This document shows, in pieces, positions 1 through 11,615 of a DNA stretch of 64,000 nucleotides. Numbering within the stretch: the stretch's first letter is position 1; every line of letters begins with the position of its first letter. This stretch comes from Talaromyces rugulosus (Eukaryota > Ascomycota > Eurotiomycetes > Eurotiales > Trichocomaceae). The stretch covers positions 6,882,001 to 6,946,000 of the forward strand of contig NC_049561.1 of the NCBI RefSeq assembly GCF_013368755.1, read 5' to 3'. The position numbers were made by a program, and so were the translations under genes. Below the pieces are notes generated by a model, which saw only the letters and a list, made by a program, of their open reading frames with translations, had not been told where the DNA came from and did no database searches.

Positions 1-1042
1 AACCGAGGCCCTTTGGTTGGGAGGCAATTCCAGCGAAGGGCTTTGTCCATTGCTGTTTTCTAGAGACTCTGTTTGATGAGAGGCTTGCTCTTGCGATGTA
101 GCAGACGCCAACCGAGTCTTCAAGCTGTCTGCAATGGATGCATCAAACCAGGAAATAATCGTCCCGGCAAGATATGCGGCAAAAAGGCTTGACGTTCCAG
201 CATAAGTGGCAGCAGCAATAATGCCAACCAAAACACAGGTGTGGACGACAAACGCGAATTGTTCCGTGCGTGTAAAGCTCGGCAACCTACACCTAGCTTC
301 AAACATTTTTCTGAGCAAGGGGCCAAGACAGAATGAACACAACAGAAAGACAAATAGAGCAAACCCAATGGACACAAATAGAGGACGAATTACTGTCACG
401 ACGCTGAAAGACGAAGAGGAAGAGCCGCTACCGCCAAGATTCGATATAATCTGTACCATGACCAGACCAACAACATCATCCAGCATTGCAGCAGCGGTCG
501 TCACTGTACCAAGTCGTGTTGTAATTAGCTGCGTAGTTGATAATATGGTGAACGTCGTTCCGAGGCTTGTCGCAGACAGAGCAGCGCCAGCAGCAAAGGC
601 CTGGAGGGGGGTCGCCGAAACCAAGTCTCTGAGTACAAATGATAGCCCTATGGGGACACTAATACCGGTGAGAGCAACAGATAGAGAAATATGAATATTT
701 GCTCTCAGTGATTTTATCGATGTTGATAGGCCGCCTATAATAACCGTCAGTCAAGAACTCGTGGTAGGATGGGATTTCGAATGACTAATCACCTTCATAC
801 ACCAGCATAATCAAGCCAAGATAACCCAGCTGCTGGATGACAGTTTCCGTCTCCCGGTCAAGCCATTGCGCTCCAGGCGTGCCCCAGAGAATGCCGATGA
901 ACAATTGACCGATCAACCCACAGTACAGAAACTTATCAAGAAAGCTGTTGAGTAAGTTCAAAGCAAGGAGCAAGCCGGCTAGATTCAAGATTATTGCAAT
1001 GCTAGGCTCTTCATATGCCAGGGCTGCCTGAGAGTCCGCCAT
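1..1042 (-). CDS. Sodium/hydrogen exchanger family protein, 5' part (runs off the left edge)
   Basis: Membrane antiporter of the cation/proton antiporter (CPA) type, expected to exchange Na+ or K+ for H+. Exon 1 is 1042-793 and exon 2 is 734-1, with an intron at 735-792 (GTGATT...TTATAG). The join gives the family motif LVYEGGLSTSI. Exon 2 continues with long hydrophobic segments and ASA-type helices, including AAMLDDVVGLVMV, which holds the acidic pair found in the ion-binding helix of this family. About 327 codons are present. The reading frame is still open at base 1, so the C-terminal region lies outside the window. It is divergent from the STAND gene that starts at 1593. The family call is firm from the motifs; the substrate is inference. 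Confidence 0.85.
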
Positions 1043-1592
1043 TCTCCTAGTTTGGCTGTTGGGTGAAGCTTGAAATACTCGATAGAAAAAAAGGGAACTA
1101 ATTCCGCTATGTTAACAGGAATAGTAGTCGACAATGGATAGTGGGGTATTGACTTGTAGCGAACTCCATGAATATTTTTTTATAAGGAGTAAATCGGGCA
1201 GACAGACAATATGTAGACTAGTATAAATGGCTTGAAGGTGTTTCAAACCGAGTTCCGTTTGAACAAGGTCAACGGAACGCAGTGTGGAGTAGGGAAATGG
1301 TGGCCGCGGATTGGAGGAGATGCCTCAGTGACGTATGTGCTACTCTAAGTAACCAGATAGCACTTTATATGTGGGCTAGAGTAGTATCTAAAGTAAGGAA
1401 AATGAATCTAGATATTTTACTGAGTAAAAACAAAGCTGTTACCCTGGAGCTCTTGGAACGCTACATAGGGTTGATGGGATCCCTGTCGAGTCATGTGTTT
1501 GGCCCCCACTTAAAATCAGCGACGAGACCTAGAGGACAGACAACATTGAAGCACATCTGATATATTACATACAACATGAAAGAAGCCGGAAA
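1043..1592. other. Divergent intergenic region
   Basis: AT-rich spacer between the exchanger and the STAND gene. A 92-codon open frame lies at 1282-1560 on the plus strand, but it shows no domain, no splice continuity and no credible composition, so I do not call it a gene. An ACCGAGTTCCGTTTGAAC stretch near 1247-1264 includes a loose dyad (GTTC/GAAC). Confidence 0.5.
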
Positions 1593-4500
1593 ATGGCACT
1601 ATCAGTGTCAAATTTTGGGAGACTCAGTCCGGAGATACAGCTCGCTCAGGCGATCTCCGAATTTGAGACCGTTTTGCTGGGCGACGAGAAAGCTTCTCTT
1701 CGTCAGCTCAAAGCCCGACATCCACCGAGCGCGATTGATGTGGTTCGGTTGACAGCTGAGATTGATCGTACGGTGCAGGCTGGTCGAAGGTGTGTGGGCA
1801 CGCGATTTACCAGTGTGCTTCAGGCTATTCAGTCATTTGCTGCCATCGGGGATGTCGTTGTCGGTGGCACCCAGAACATGATGGCAAGTGGGCTATGGGC
1901 GTTGATGCGATTTACACTCCAGGTGGGTATCTCGAAATTTATCTAAATTTCTTTCTCATTTCAAATAAATTTATTGTATCGCTCAACATTCATATAGCTA
2001 GCAACAAACTATGCGTCGTTCCTAGAAAAGTTCTCGGAGCTTTTCTTAGATATTGGTCGATCCGCTCCGCGGTATCAGAACCTTGGCCTGATATATCCCC
2101 AATCTTCCGGGTTGCAAAAGATTATATGCGAATATTTCACTGTCCTTGTACAGTTGTGCACAAAATCGGTCCAATTAATGCGTCGAAATGGGCTAAACCG
2201 TCTATTAGCCACGACTATGAGGTCATTCGACTCTGAGTTTGGCAGTCACGTAAAAAAGCTCGATACTTTAGGGATGGAAATAAAGGAGTCTGTCATGGTA
2301 CTATCTGCAAAGACGCAGCAAGATGAAGCCCGCGAGAATTCTCTATTTCGCTCTCTTCTTTTGAGCAAGCTTGACAAAAACGAGGAGGCAAGGCGCAAGT
2401 TAGCAGTCAAATTATCCATACTTGACAAGTGCTCGACATATGATTTTGAGTCTAGCTGGAGGCAAATGAGGAAGAAAGGAAATTCTTCATGGGTATTTGA
2501 TACCCCCGAATATATAAGTTGGAGAGACACACATTACGCTGGAGGTAACAGCACATTGCTTTGTCTCGGCAAATTGGGCTCGGGTAAGACAGTTCTTGCG
2601 GCAAATGTAGTCCAGGACTTGATTACGTGTTTTCCACAAGTGAAGGTGTTTGCGTATTTCTTCTGCAGATATGATATTGCAGAGTCGTTGAACGCAAGGA
2701 CAATTCTAGGGTCCCTCGCTCGCCAGTTATTAGAATCCACCGACATGGCTGATTCAGGTGACTTCATGGCACAGTTGACACAAAAGCACCCACATGCACT
2801 TAGCCTTGATAGCATTTTTTCGCTATTAAACTATATCATATGGGAAAAGGCACGAGTCAAACATGTGTTCCTTCTCATTGATGGTCTCGATAACTGCGAG
2901 GATACCGAAAAGAAACTTGCCATCCAACACCTTAAAACTTTAGCTAAAAGTGGAATAGTTCACCTGTTTCTTACGACGAGGTCAGGGCTCGAGTCGACTG
3001 CAGTTCTAGTTGAAAAAAGCTTTCCGCAGCAAACCAAGGTACATATGTTGGACCAGGCCAATGAGATTAACGCTTATATCGATGGCGAGCTTGATCGACG
3101 CCTGGAATCGGGTGCCCTTTGTCTGACCAACCCTGAAATAATAGTTGAAATACAGACCACACTGAAGGCTAACGCCCATGGAATGTAAAAATTTCATTTG
3201 AGCTATACTCCAACTCTGTGCTGTGCTAACTCATCAAAAAGGTTTCTCTGGGTTGTCCTTCAACTTGACAGCATATGTGACGAGGAAACCGATGAGGCAA
3301 TTCTAACTGCTTTGAGAGATTTACCACCAGACCTACCGGCAGTTTATGAGCGCATTCTAGAAAAGAACAAGCGATCAAATTACAAAAAGATAATATTACA
3401 ACTTGTTTCGTCAGCATACCGGCCGCTAACTATGTGGGCACTCCAAGAGGCCTTGAGCGTGACGCCAGGAGAAACAACAATGGACCGAACCAAGTTTGTC
3501 AGCAACGTCCAAAAGACAATATCTTGCTGTGGAAGTCTTCTTGAATTGGACGAAGAAGCTCTGACCGTCCATTTCGTTCACCCATCAGCGAAACAGCATT
3601 TGCTTCTATCGGATACAGAGGACGTGCCTGCCTCCTCATCTCGCTTCACCCAAAAAGAGGCAACTACTATAATGGGCAATATTTGCGTCACGTACCTTAA
3701 TTGGAGTGCGTTTGAGAATCAACTTGTTCCGCAGAACTTGCCAAGGCTGACAGATGGGTCTACGACGTTGAATGCCGTTGTCAACTCGCCCCTTCAATCC
3801 AAAGGCTTTGCCCGGAAAAGTTGCCCAAATGTATCTGCAAAGAACGCGGCGGTCATCATCATCATCAGAATCTTCACCATTTGATTTTAAGCGGGTACTG
3901 CTGGAGGCTTATTCTAAAGCGGAGCAAAAACACCCAATGGAGGGCTTTCATTTTCTGCTGTACGCGAAGCAGTATTGGCTACATCACACTAAAGAATTCA
4001 ACAACTCGATGGGGAAAATGTATACGTTATGGGAAAGGCTAATCAATCGCCCCCCAACAATCATCGACAACTTTCCCTGGAACAACTCCTTGGATTCTAG
4101 TACCATGGACGATATCGAACGCCGTCTAGACTGGGCATTCAAATATCGCCATCATGCTCTAGCTAGTAGTATTATATATACGGATAGAGCGCGTTTTCTA
4201 CATTTTTCCGAGGAAAAAGAGGCATACGCACTGCAGGCGCAGGTGCTAGGGCATTGGGATGAAGCGGCACAGATTCGTTGCCAAATCGTTGATTTCTTAG
4301 AATTGGGCAACGTCAAGGGAGGGCTCGACGTTCCGAGAGCAATGTGGAATCTTGCATTGTCATATCAAGCAATAGAGGAAGAGCAGGATAAGGTTGAAGA
4401 CTTATTAAAAGCATTCGTGCTCCAGTTGAAAATGGTGAATAGTCCTTTTGTTGATGGTATATTGGACTCTTCTGTCGCATTTCAAAAGGCACGGAACAAT

Positions 4501-4650
4501 ACCAGACATGCCAAAATCGCAGAAAAGCTTTTGGAATCGGCTTTTTCGCTAAGCCACATGTTGCTTGGAGATAAAAATATTAACACACAACGGCTACTAT
4601 ACGATGTGAAATTTTTTGAAGAGCGACGGACAAAGAATCTGGCTCTTTAG
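1593..4650 (+). CDS. STAND/NACHT-type NTPase, interrupted by one frameshift
   Basis: Fungal NLR-like signalling ATPase of about 976 residues if the frame break is ignored. Exons are 1593-1922, 1998-3184 and 3242-4650, with introns at 1923-1997 and 3185-3241. The second join yields the family motif GMFLWVVLQLDSI. Residues 1-190 form a helical N-terminal domain of the kind that precedes NACHT in many fungal STAND proteins. Walker A GKLGSGKT lies near residue 302, Walker B LLIDGLD near 402, and a sensor-like LTTR follows. A winged-helix stretch comes next, ending in VHFVHPSAKQHLL. Between about 3790 and 3835 the frame moves from one codon phase to the next: upstream codons end in ...KGFARK and downstream codons read KVAQMYLQRTRR. 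One surplus A in the run at 3816-3819 would explain it. Both sides keep family-like sequence. The C-terminus has no clear ankyrin, WD40 or TPR array. It is either a recent pseudogene or a sequencing indel. Confidence 0.75.
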
Positions 4651-5196
4651 ATTGCATGTTTCTGCACATATATGTCCGTAAACTCAACTATCCAAGCAAA
4701 AACCGAACTCCGTCAATCAAATCTTTCTCCCAAGCTCTAGATACGGGCAGGCCCGGGCAAGTTGTCCAAAACCCATGCGGTAAACCAGGCAGGCAGGGTC
4801 GATCTGTGGAGATTGGACACCATTTATTGGTTGAATAATAAGCTCCGACTGAATACGAATACGTATTAGACTTATCAGATCAATCTAATCTTCAGTCCAT
4901 ACCTACCCTTTATAAAGACATTCTCATGTCGGAAATCAAAATGTCTACCCTGATCAGGAATATGATCTCATTTTCACTATTTTTGACTACGTTCACGATA
5001 GACCGTGGAGCTAGCATGGCCCGAGGGGTAAAGCAATTCGTAGCCTGAACTAGCACCTCAGGAAGATATTCTTATAAGGGGGTATCATTGTGCTAAGAAC
5101 TATGAAAAAGGCAACAAATGACAGATGCAACAGCTCTATCAACTGTAGGCAAGCAAATAACTCCGTGCTCCCTGTTTCGAAATAAACACCTACACC
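4651..5196. other. Intergenic region between convergent genes
   Basis: Spacer between the ends of the STAND gene and the phosphodiesterase gene. It contains short open frames only. I see no recognisable gene, repeat or RNA. Confidence 0.5.
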
Positions 5197-7443
5197 TCAC
5201 GACTCTGGCGGCTTATTGTCTTCTTTGGCACCCCACAACTGGCCAAACCAGTCCTTGATGGAGTTCAAGGTTTCTTTGACTTCATCATAGAACGATTGGT
5301 CTAATGGTTTAGCGCCATCTTCTTCACCATTGCCATCGTTCGTATTATCTCCATCGTCTGCACCCGTGTCTGGTTCTGGTTTAGGTTCGGGTTCAGGGAC
5401 TTCGGGCGTTGGTGTTTCGAAAGGTACAGTTGGTGGTGGGACAGCCGTGGATACAGGCAATTCTGGGCCTGTCGTTGTTTTAGGAGGGTCTTCGGGGCTC
5501 TCTAATTCCGGAGCGTCCTCATCACTGTGGAGACCGACCACCTCTAGCGGAAGATGGAGCGTTCCATTGTTGGGTAGCGGTTCTAGGCCAATTGATTCGC
5601 AGACCAAGTTGTAGACCTCAATGTTTTCTAAGTATCATGTTAGCACTCTCCAATTTAGATATAATCCAATATATTCTTACGGAAGACATCCACCCGACTA
5701 TTGGGGGGGTGGGGGAACGCAGGGCCACGGGCCACAAAAATTGCTCGCATTAGCGGATGCTCGTTATCATAGCCGTGAATTCCTCGGGGATTGTAGACTA
5801 TTTCCTTCTCCATAGCCTCTTTCGCATCAAAATCCGGACGCTCAACAACAGCCCAGCCAGTCTTGGGAATCACCCACAGAGGCGCAATGCGGTCATTGTT
5901 CGAAAAGTGATATCTCTCTGGCATTGTTTCCCGAGTGTAGACGTCAATGCCACCTGAAAAGTTCTTTGCCCTTTCATCTAACTGGCTTTTCAAAACTTCC
6001 AAGTCTTCCGGCCGCTTCGGTCGTAGGCCCCTAAGCGGCCAACCGTCGATGTGTTCAACCAAATCGATATCGATCAGGTCTTCCAGCTGGATAGTGCGCT
6101 TGTAAGAGGTAGTAGCCATACCATGGTCCGAGACGACCACAATGTTGACTATATCTGTTAGATTCCGGGCCTCAAGTCCGTGTAGGATATCAGCAAGCAT
6201 GGTGTCGGCATTGGAAATGACGTCTCGAATTTCGGTGCTGTTTGGACCGTATTTATGCCCAGCAGTATCGACATTCGGTACGTAAGTAGCTATAAATTGA
6301 GGGCGAAGCTTTTCAATTCCAGGTTCGCTTTCTTCTCCGGGCAAGTCTAGAAATCCCATGAGTCGGTCGACTTTTCGTGAAAGCAGCTCAGAGCCATTAT
6401 ATCTGTCATAAAATGTCGGATCTATTTGACCAATGTGCGCTTCCGACCCAGGCCACATGTGTATGGCGGTGCGCACGCCTCTCTTTTCTGCGGTTGTCCA
6501 AATAGGCTCTGCCGTCCACCAGTTCGCATTGGTCACTGACTCCGGTGTGACTTGGAAAGCCTCATGCATATTAGGATCGTAAAAATCGTTGGCTACCATT
6601 CCGTGGCTCTCGGGATGCAACCCGGTGACAAGAGTGAAGTGGTTGGGAAATGTGACACTGGGGAAACTTGGAGTCATATATTTTGGGGACACCCCCGCGG
6701 CAATAAAAGAATTCAGCGTCGGAGTTAGGCCCCTGTTGAGAAAATCTGCCCGAAATCCATCCAGAGAGACAATTATCGTGGTCGGTCCGAAGAGGGCTGT
6801 CCCGTTGGAGAGAAGAGTGGTGGCGGGCTTGGACGTTCGGGTATCGCTAGATACCTTGTAGGCACCCAAAAGAAGGATAAAAAAGAGAACCGTTATAGCA
6901 GAGAAAATAAGTGTCAGTCGCACACATTTGCTCTTGGTAGACTTTAAGTATAGTTAGCATCGTGTTGGACGCTTATGCTGCTGTCTTGCTTACCCGTCGA
7001 GATTGCCAGTCATCCACTTCTTTCTCATCCAAGTCTAACGAATCGATGCTGTCGTCATCTGATCGATCCTGGAATCCTTCTTCCATTTCAAACATAAGAT
7101 CGCCCTCCTGGTGTGGTTTCCCCTGTATGCTCGCCTTTCTTTCCCGCCGCCGACTCCTGTCTCTTTTGCCTATGCGGACAGGGCCGACTGTAGGACTGAA
7201 AATCCTCCGTATCCCATCAGCCGGACTACTCCTGACCAACAGCTTCTCCATTTCTTCCTCCTCCTCCAGCACTGTCTTGTCATGGCGGGCGAGCTCTAAC
7301 GTCGATCGTTTCGCGCGTAGGAACTCATCATCCTCGGAGTCGGATTCTTGGTCGGAGAGCGACCGCGGAGAGGCAACATCGTCATCGTAGGCTGATGGGG
7401 AAAGCAAGTCGGAATTTGAGCGACCTCGTAATAGTGTAGACAT
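5197..7443 (-). CDS. Type II membrane nucleotide pyrophosphatase/phosphodiesterase (ENPP/Npp family)
   Basis: Predicted 713-residue ecto-enzyme that cleaves phosphodiester or pyrophosphate bonds of nucleotides outside the cytosol, like yeast Npp1/Npp2. Exons are 7443-6994, 6941-5681 and 5627-5197, with introns at 6942-6993 and 5628-5680. Residues 1-150 are a charged, acidic cytosolic tail. A single membrane anchor lies at about 157-180 (LIFSAITVLFFILLLGAY). The catalytic domain shows SLDGFRADFL (metal Asp about 211), the nucleophile Thr in SVTFPNH (about 247), TGLHPESHG, VDTAGHKYGP, VVVSDHGMA and IHGYDNEHP. The final join restores VDVFQNIEVYNLVC. The last 140 residues are a Pro/Glu-rich, low-complexity tail ending in a short amphipathic segment. 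All metal-binding motifs look intact. Confidence 0.9.
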
Positions 7444-7949
7444 GGCGACAAATTTCCTGTTGTTTCCTGGCGTTGCCAGAGGTCGACTCGACTCGACTCA
7501 GGTGGTGACAATCGGCGGTGTTCAGGAGGCTGAGCTCCTCCGGAGATAAACAAGTATCCGGGCCAATCTGCTACGAAACGGTAATTTACCACATACCTTG
7601 GCAACCCCGCGCAACATTTTGTTACCGTAGAGTATTTGTCGTACCACATCTGTTTACATCTATAATGCAACTGTTCACCAAAGACACCTGGATGAAATTT
7701 ATCTTATTTACGTTTTACCTTCTATTTCGGATATCCGTTTTCACTTTTTTCTGCATTTTTTTTGCAGCTATATTAATCATGAAACATATCTACCCCTTGA
7801 TATTTCCTTGAAGTCAGCGTATGGTTTATTTGATAATGAATATTTTTTAGCCAGACAGTCATCAACAGCTTACAAACATAGACTCTATGAAAAGTTAAGG
7901 ATGACCAACTGCATTTAGAACTCATAAAAAAACCACCATGCTAACCTAC
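7444..7949. other. Upstream region of the phosphodiesterase gene
   Basis: Contains a CGACTCGACTCGACTC-like short direct repeat near 7480-7500 just upstream of the start codon, then AT-rich sequence. No gene is supported. Confidence 0.45.
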
Positions 7950-8958
7950 CTATATATAAAAGCCAGTCATATATCCGATCCAATTTACCCTCCCATTCTT
8001 GCCCTTTCCCGTCACAGTTATGTGGCTCCATGCAGCCATAAGGGGATCTTGTCTCCAGCGGGCAACCTGAGCCCAAAACTCATCTGGAGAAGTAAAATTG
8101 TTGATTTCTGTTAGCCCATAGTTCACATTTGTCGCTGATAGTAGAGCAGGGCGGGAGTAATGGAGCAGAGAGACAATAACACCCCTGAAAGACTAAGTGC
8201 ATCCTGCGTTAAGCTGGCAGCCAATACGGCATGTGGTTGCATGTCCTCTTCCTCAGACCAACACATGAAAAGGTTTTTGAATTTCTGGCAAAGACCTTTA
8301 CCATAAGCAGCAAATGTGGCATGTGCTTGACTTAGGCTGCCTGGGTATTGGCCCGTGTGTATCTCAGTGGGCTAATCGAACCAAGACCGTAGCCTGGCAT
8401 GTTTTAGGGTATCGCCCAAATCCTTGGATTGGAGACCTGTAAGGCTTAGAGAGCTAGTTATAACAACGCGGTTTATATTAGGACGTGGTGGTGACAAAGC
8501 TGATATAGTGTCATCTCGAAGAGAAATGAGCATAGTATTGAGGATTTTGACCTCTTTGCTAGCTGGGCGGCCAAGCTGCTGATTGATAAACCGATGTCAT
8601 TTCTTGAAATACCCGAGTGGAGGTGGTGATTTCGCGTTCATGTAGCTGGTAGGCAAAGACTTGTAGTCGGGGGTGGCTGCTACCTTGGCCACCACCTTGG
8701 CCACCTCGATTATAGAGCCGGTGAGTAGGTGAGCGACAGAGGCCCTCCAAATTTATAGTTATGGTTATTACAGTTGAATCAGACAGACATTTCCGTATAT
8801 AGTCACCCGTATGATAATATGAGATAAAACCCGATACCGGGAGCAGCATATACCTCTTCGTAGAGACACCGTGAACAGCGTGGCATTGGGCACCTTCGCG
8901 GGGTGCTAGCGCCAACAAGAGTCGGAATAGCAGCAAGACATATAGGAGAAAGCTTCAT
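7950..8958 (-). pseudogene. Decayed gene for a secreted fungal protein of unknown function
   Basis: The minus strand carries protein-like blocks broken by stops and frame changes. It starts with a signal-peptide-like MKLSPICLAAIPTLVGAS at 8958. A block with YKSLPTSYMNAKSPPPLGYF follows, then a TGA, then FINQQLGRPASKEVKIL continuing to HARLRSWFD. A TAG comes next, then PTEIHTGQYPG through AAYGKGLC and FMCWSEEED. After a frame change it resumes as GLTEINNFTSPDEFWAQVAR and ends at TAG 7952-7950. The order of blocks resembles a family of uncharacterised ascomycete proteins that I know only by pattern; no function is claimed. At least two nonsense codons and one frameshift make a working product unlikely. 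A 12-bp unit, CCTTGGCCACCA, is duplicated near 8682-8706. Confidence 0.45.
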
Positions 8959-10750
8959 TTTTCTTAGAAATCCAAAGTCAGCAATAGTTTGACAAGTCAG
9001 CGTTAACAGGATTGAAAGAAGGCAGGGGTCGTCAGCCGAGATGATAGGGCCTCTGAATATGCGATGCAACGTACTAATCGCTAATAAACATAGCATCAAA
9101 ACAACTATCGAGTGAAGATAATTATTTAGGGGATATCGATGATTCATAGAGGGCATGAAAGAATAAGGTTGCCCGGCAAGGCTTAAAACAAAGACAGTGT
9201 TGTTTTTTTGTCACTAATGCGCATCGGCGCTTCAGCTCGGTACTGGATTGGTTCTCCAAAATAAATAAATAAGCAGACTAGGACGGTAATAGTGTGTTAT
9301 CATTTGATTCTAATTGATAAAGTTTCGGTTGAGCCTATACCTTAATTATGTCTTTAACAATCAAGAGGCTCATTATCAGTGATGTAATGTTGGGCTTATG
9401 GCAGTCAGATCGAGTGTGTTTTGGTGCCACTTTCAACAAGTTACTAGCATAGTATCCCTTGACTATTACTCTGACCTGCCAAAATCTGGTCCTGATATTG
9501 ACTCCGAATGCTTCTAAGGAATTTGAGACTATTAACCGCATAGCGGTGATATTTTCGGAACCGCGAAGGTCTATTGAAACCGTCAAATGCGGCATTGGCC
9601 TCTATATAGAGGGAGGTCTTGGATAATATTAGAGGAATCAACAAATTGTACTCAATAGTCTGTAAGTCGGGTTTAGCTAGTGAGAATTTGGCAAAAAAAA
9701 GAAAAAGAAAAAGAACCATGTCACACAATGTCTTGGCATGGTTGAATTACTCCCCTTAGCAGGCAATATCTCGGCCAGCCTCTTGAATTTTTGTGTCCAT
9801 GTACTAATGATAATGGCTAGAAGTCGCGACATACAGTAAAAGAAGAGGAAAGCGGGGAATGTCTATGTTGCAGTGCGTGTTAAATGCGTGACGGCAGTCA
9901 CTTTCCGTTTTCGGAAAATTTCCGGAAGCGATTCTCGACAGTCAAGAAAACACAAAATAATTTCAACTGAGCCAAAATCGGACAAATACTTGTATAGTAT
10001 TGATAGTTTGCATGATAATTTGTATATTTCTACTGAAAGGGGTTGGAATGACTGGACGGAGTACCATTTCTGTTTTCAGGGACGAATCTTAGTCAATGCG
10101 TATCAATTAATGTAGGCTACAAGCCGGCCAACATTCTTTGTTTGAATCCATTAATAATATTATTAATTCAAGAGGCTAATATTTTGGAAACGAACTTATT
10201 TAATATGAAAACATTCCTATTTGGGTTGAAATCGGAAAGGACGGAGTATATGCCTTGACAGTCCCGATACTAAGAATAGACGTGCAGTAGCGTGATAATT
10301 TCAATGAAGATCATAACTGTTAATGGATAATAATGTTTGCAGAGGCCGTAATCAACACGTCAAGTGGCGAAGACATCTCCACATCGATATTTCCCAATCC
10401 GGAAATAGGCAATGCAGCGCACGTGACCACTCTCCAGGCAGAAGAATAACGGCCAAAAGACGTTTATAGAATAAGAATAGAAAAGTGGGCCGAAGCAGTT
10501 CTAGAGTAACTTTACACCCACACTCTTCATGGAGACTGCACGCATTCAGCCAACTTACACTGCCACTTCCCGGTGGCAAGCAGGTAGAGATTTTCGCCAG
10601 TTCTATAAAGAAGACGTACGCCTTTTACCTGCAATGTATGCTCTCCCACCGATAAATATTCGTTGACCGTTTTTTTTTCTCTTCAAAGTTAAGGAGGTAC
10701 TGCCATTCACTCAAATATCTCTCGCTCTTTGTTTGCCTCCATCGTGCAAA
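8959..10750. other. Gene-poor AT-rich stretch
   Basis: About 1.8 kb with only short open frames. None shows a recognisable motif or a consistent spliced frame. Two ACGGAGTA octamers lie at 10056 and 10241. An A-rich purine tract is near 9693-9716. The last 100 bases form the promoter of the small wall-protein gene. Confidence 0.5.
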
Positions 10751-11266
10751 ATGCATATTACTGCTCCAGCCGTTGCACTCTTCGCCCTCGCTGCCGGCGC
10801 TGTGGCAAAGAATCATGGCCATCCCCTGGCCTATGAACAGGCCGTAGATATCTCGCAGTCTACGTCGACACCGCCGGCCTCTGCTTCATCTACCCAGTCA
10901 CCTACCCCGAGCTCCCCCATCTCTTCCAGCTCTCCGGTCGTAACCACTCCAAGTCCCAGCAGCAGCGCCATCGTCCCTCCCGGGAACGTCACTACTCCCA
11001 CGACCCCTGGGGGATCTTCAACCCCTATCACCACCCCTGCTTCCAGCTCTCCTTCCACAACTCCTGGAGGTGGAGGCGGCGGTGGTGGAGGAGGTGTAGG
11101 TGGAGGCGGTGGTACTGGTGGTTCTGGCGGCACCGGCACTGGCACTGGTGGCAGCGGAGGCTCTACATCCCCGCCAACCAACCCTGCTGTCAAGGTCGAA
11201 GTTTCGGGAATCACCTACATTGGTGCTGCTGTCGGTGCTCTCGGTGTCTTCATGGCCCTTGCTTAG
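10751..11266 (+). CDS. Small Ser/Thr/Pro- and Gly-rich GPI-type cell-surface protein
   Basis: 171-residue intronless protein. The first ATG is 10751. It has a signal peptide (MHITAPAVALFALAAGAVA) followed by a region almost entirely of Ser, Thr and Pro that should be heavily O-mannosylated. A glycine-rich spacer with a run of about ten Gly follows. A C-terminal hydrophobic helix (YIGAAVGALGVFMALA) ends the protein with no charged tail. That layout is typical of GPI-anchored fungal wall proteins, but the cleavage site cannot be fixed by eye. The Gly spacer is encoded by GGN repeats near 11065-11165, so length variation between strains is likely. The specific role is unknown. Confidence 0.7.
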   Translation: MHITAPAVALFALAAGAVAKNHGHPLAYEQAVDISQSTSTPPASASSTQSPTPSSPISSSSPVVTTPSPSSSAIVPPGNVTTPTTPGGSSTPITTPASSSPSTTPGGGGGGGGGGVGGGGGTGGSGGTGTGTGGSGGSTSPPTNPAVKVEVSGITYIGAAVGALGVFMALA

Positions 11267-11615
11267 AGTGGATTGCCCGGTGGTCTATTGACTGTGAGGC
11301 AATTCCTTTTCTGGCGCGGAGGAGCTCGATTAATTTACCGGCGGTCACTCCGATTTACACGGTGTTTATGGGTATAAGGTGGGAGGAGTTATCTGAAACT
11401 TTATTCTATGGTTAGAGGCGTCGTTATTTGAGCCTTCGGATACAGGCTGGTTTATTTCTCGTCTCGACTCTGCAGCAGGTGGCATTGAGAAAACCTACCG
11501 TGGCTTTTTGCTGTGCAAAATTTAATTACTGAATGTTGTATTTAATATTAATAATAGCTAATTCTAGACGCAAATCTTAATCAATAATGTGTGTGCTATT
11601 TACATAAACTCAACC
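11267..11615. other. 3' spacer
   Basis: Region between the convergent wall-protein and monooxygenase genes. It is AT-rich at the right end and shows no gene. Confidence 0.4.

Noticed and set aside
206..694. 162-codon plus-strand frame opposite the exchanger
   Set aside because: It is a shadow: the minus-strand frame carries the clear antiporter helices and a valid intron.
1282..1560. 92-codon plus-strand frame before the STAND gene
   Set aside because: No domain, no splice continuity to the STAND exons, and its composition looks random.
7480..7500. CGACTCGACTCGACTC-type repeat upstream of the phosphodiesterase
   Set aside because: Too short to separate from chance, and no second copy is present at other genes in the window.
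9444..9728. Overlapping minus-strand frames with runs of hydrophobic residues
   Set aside because: No start context, motif or intron logic. Two frames overlap with equal weakness.
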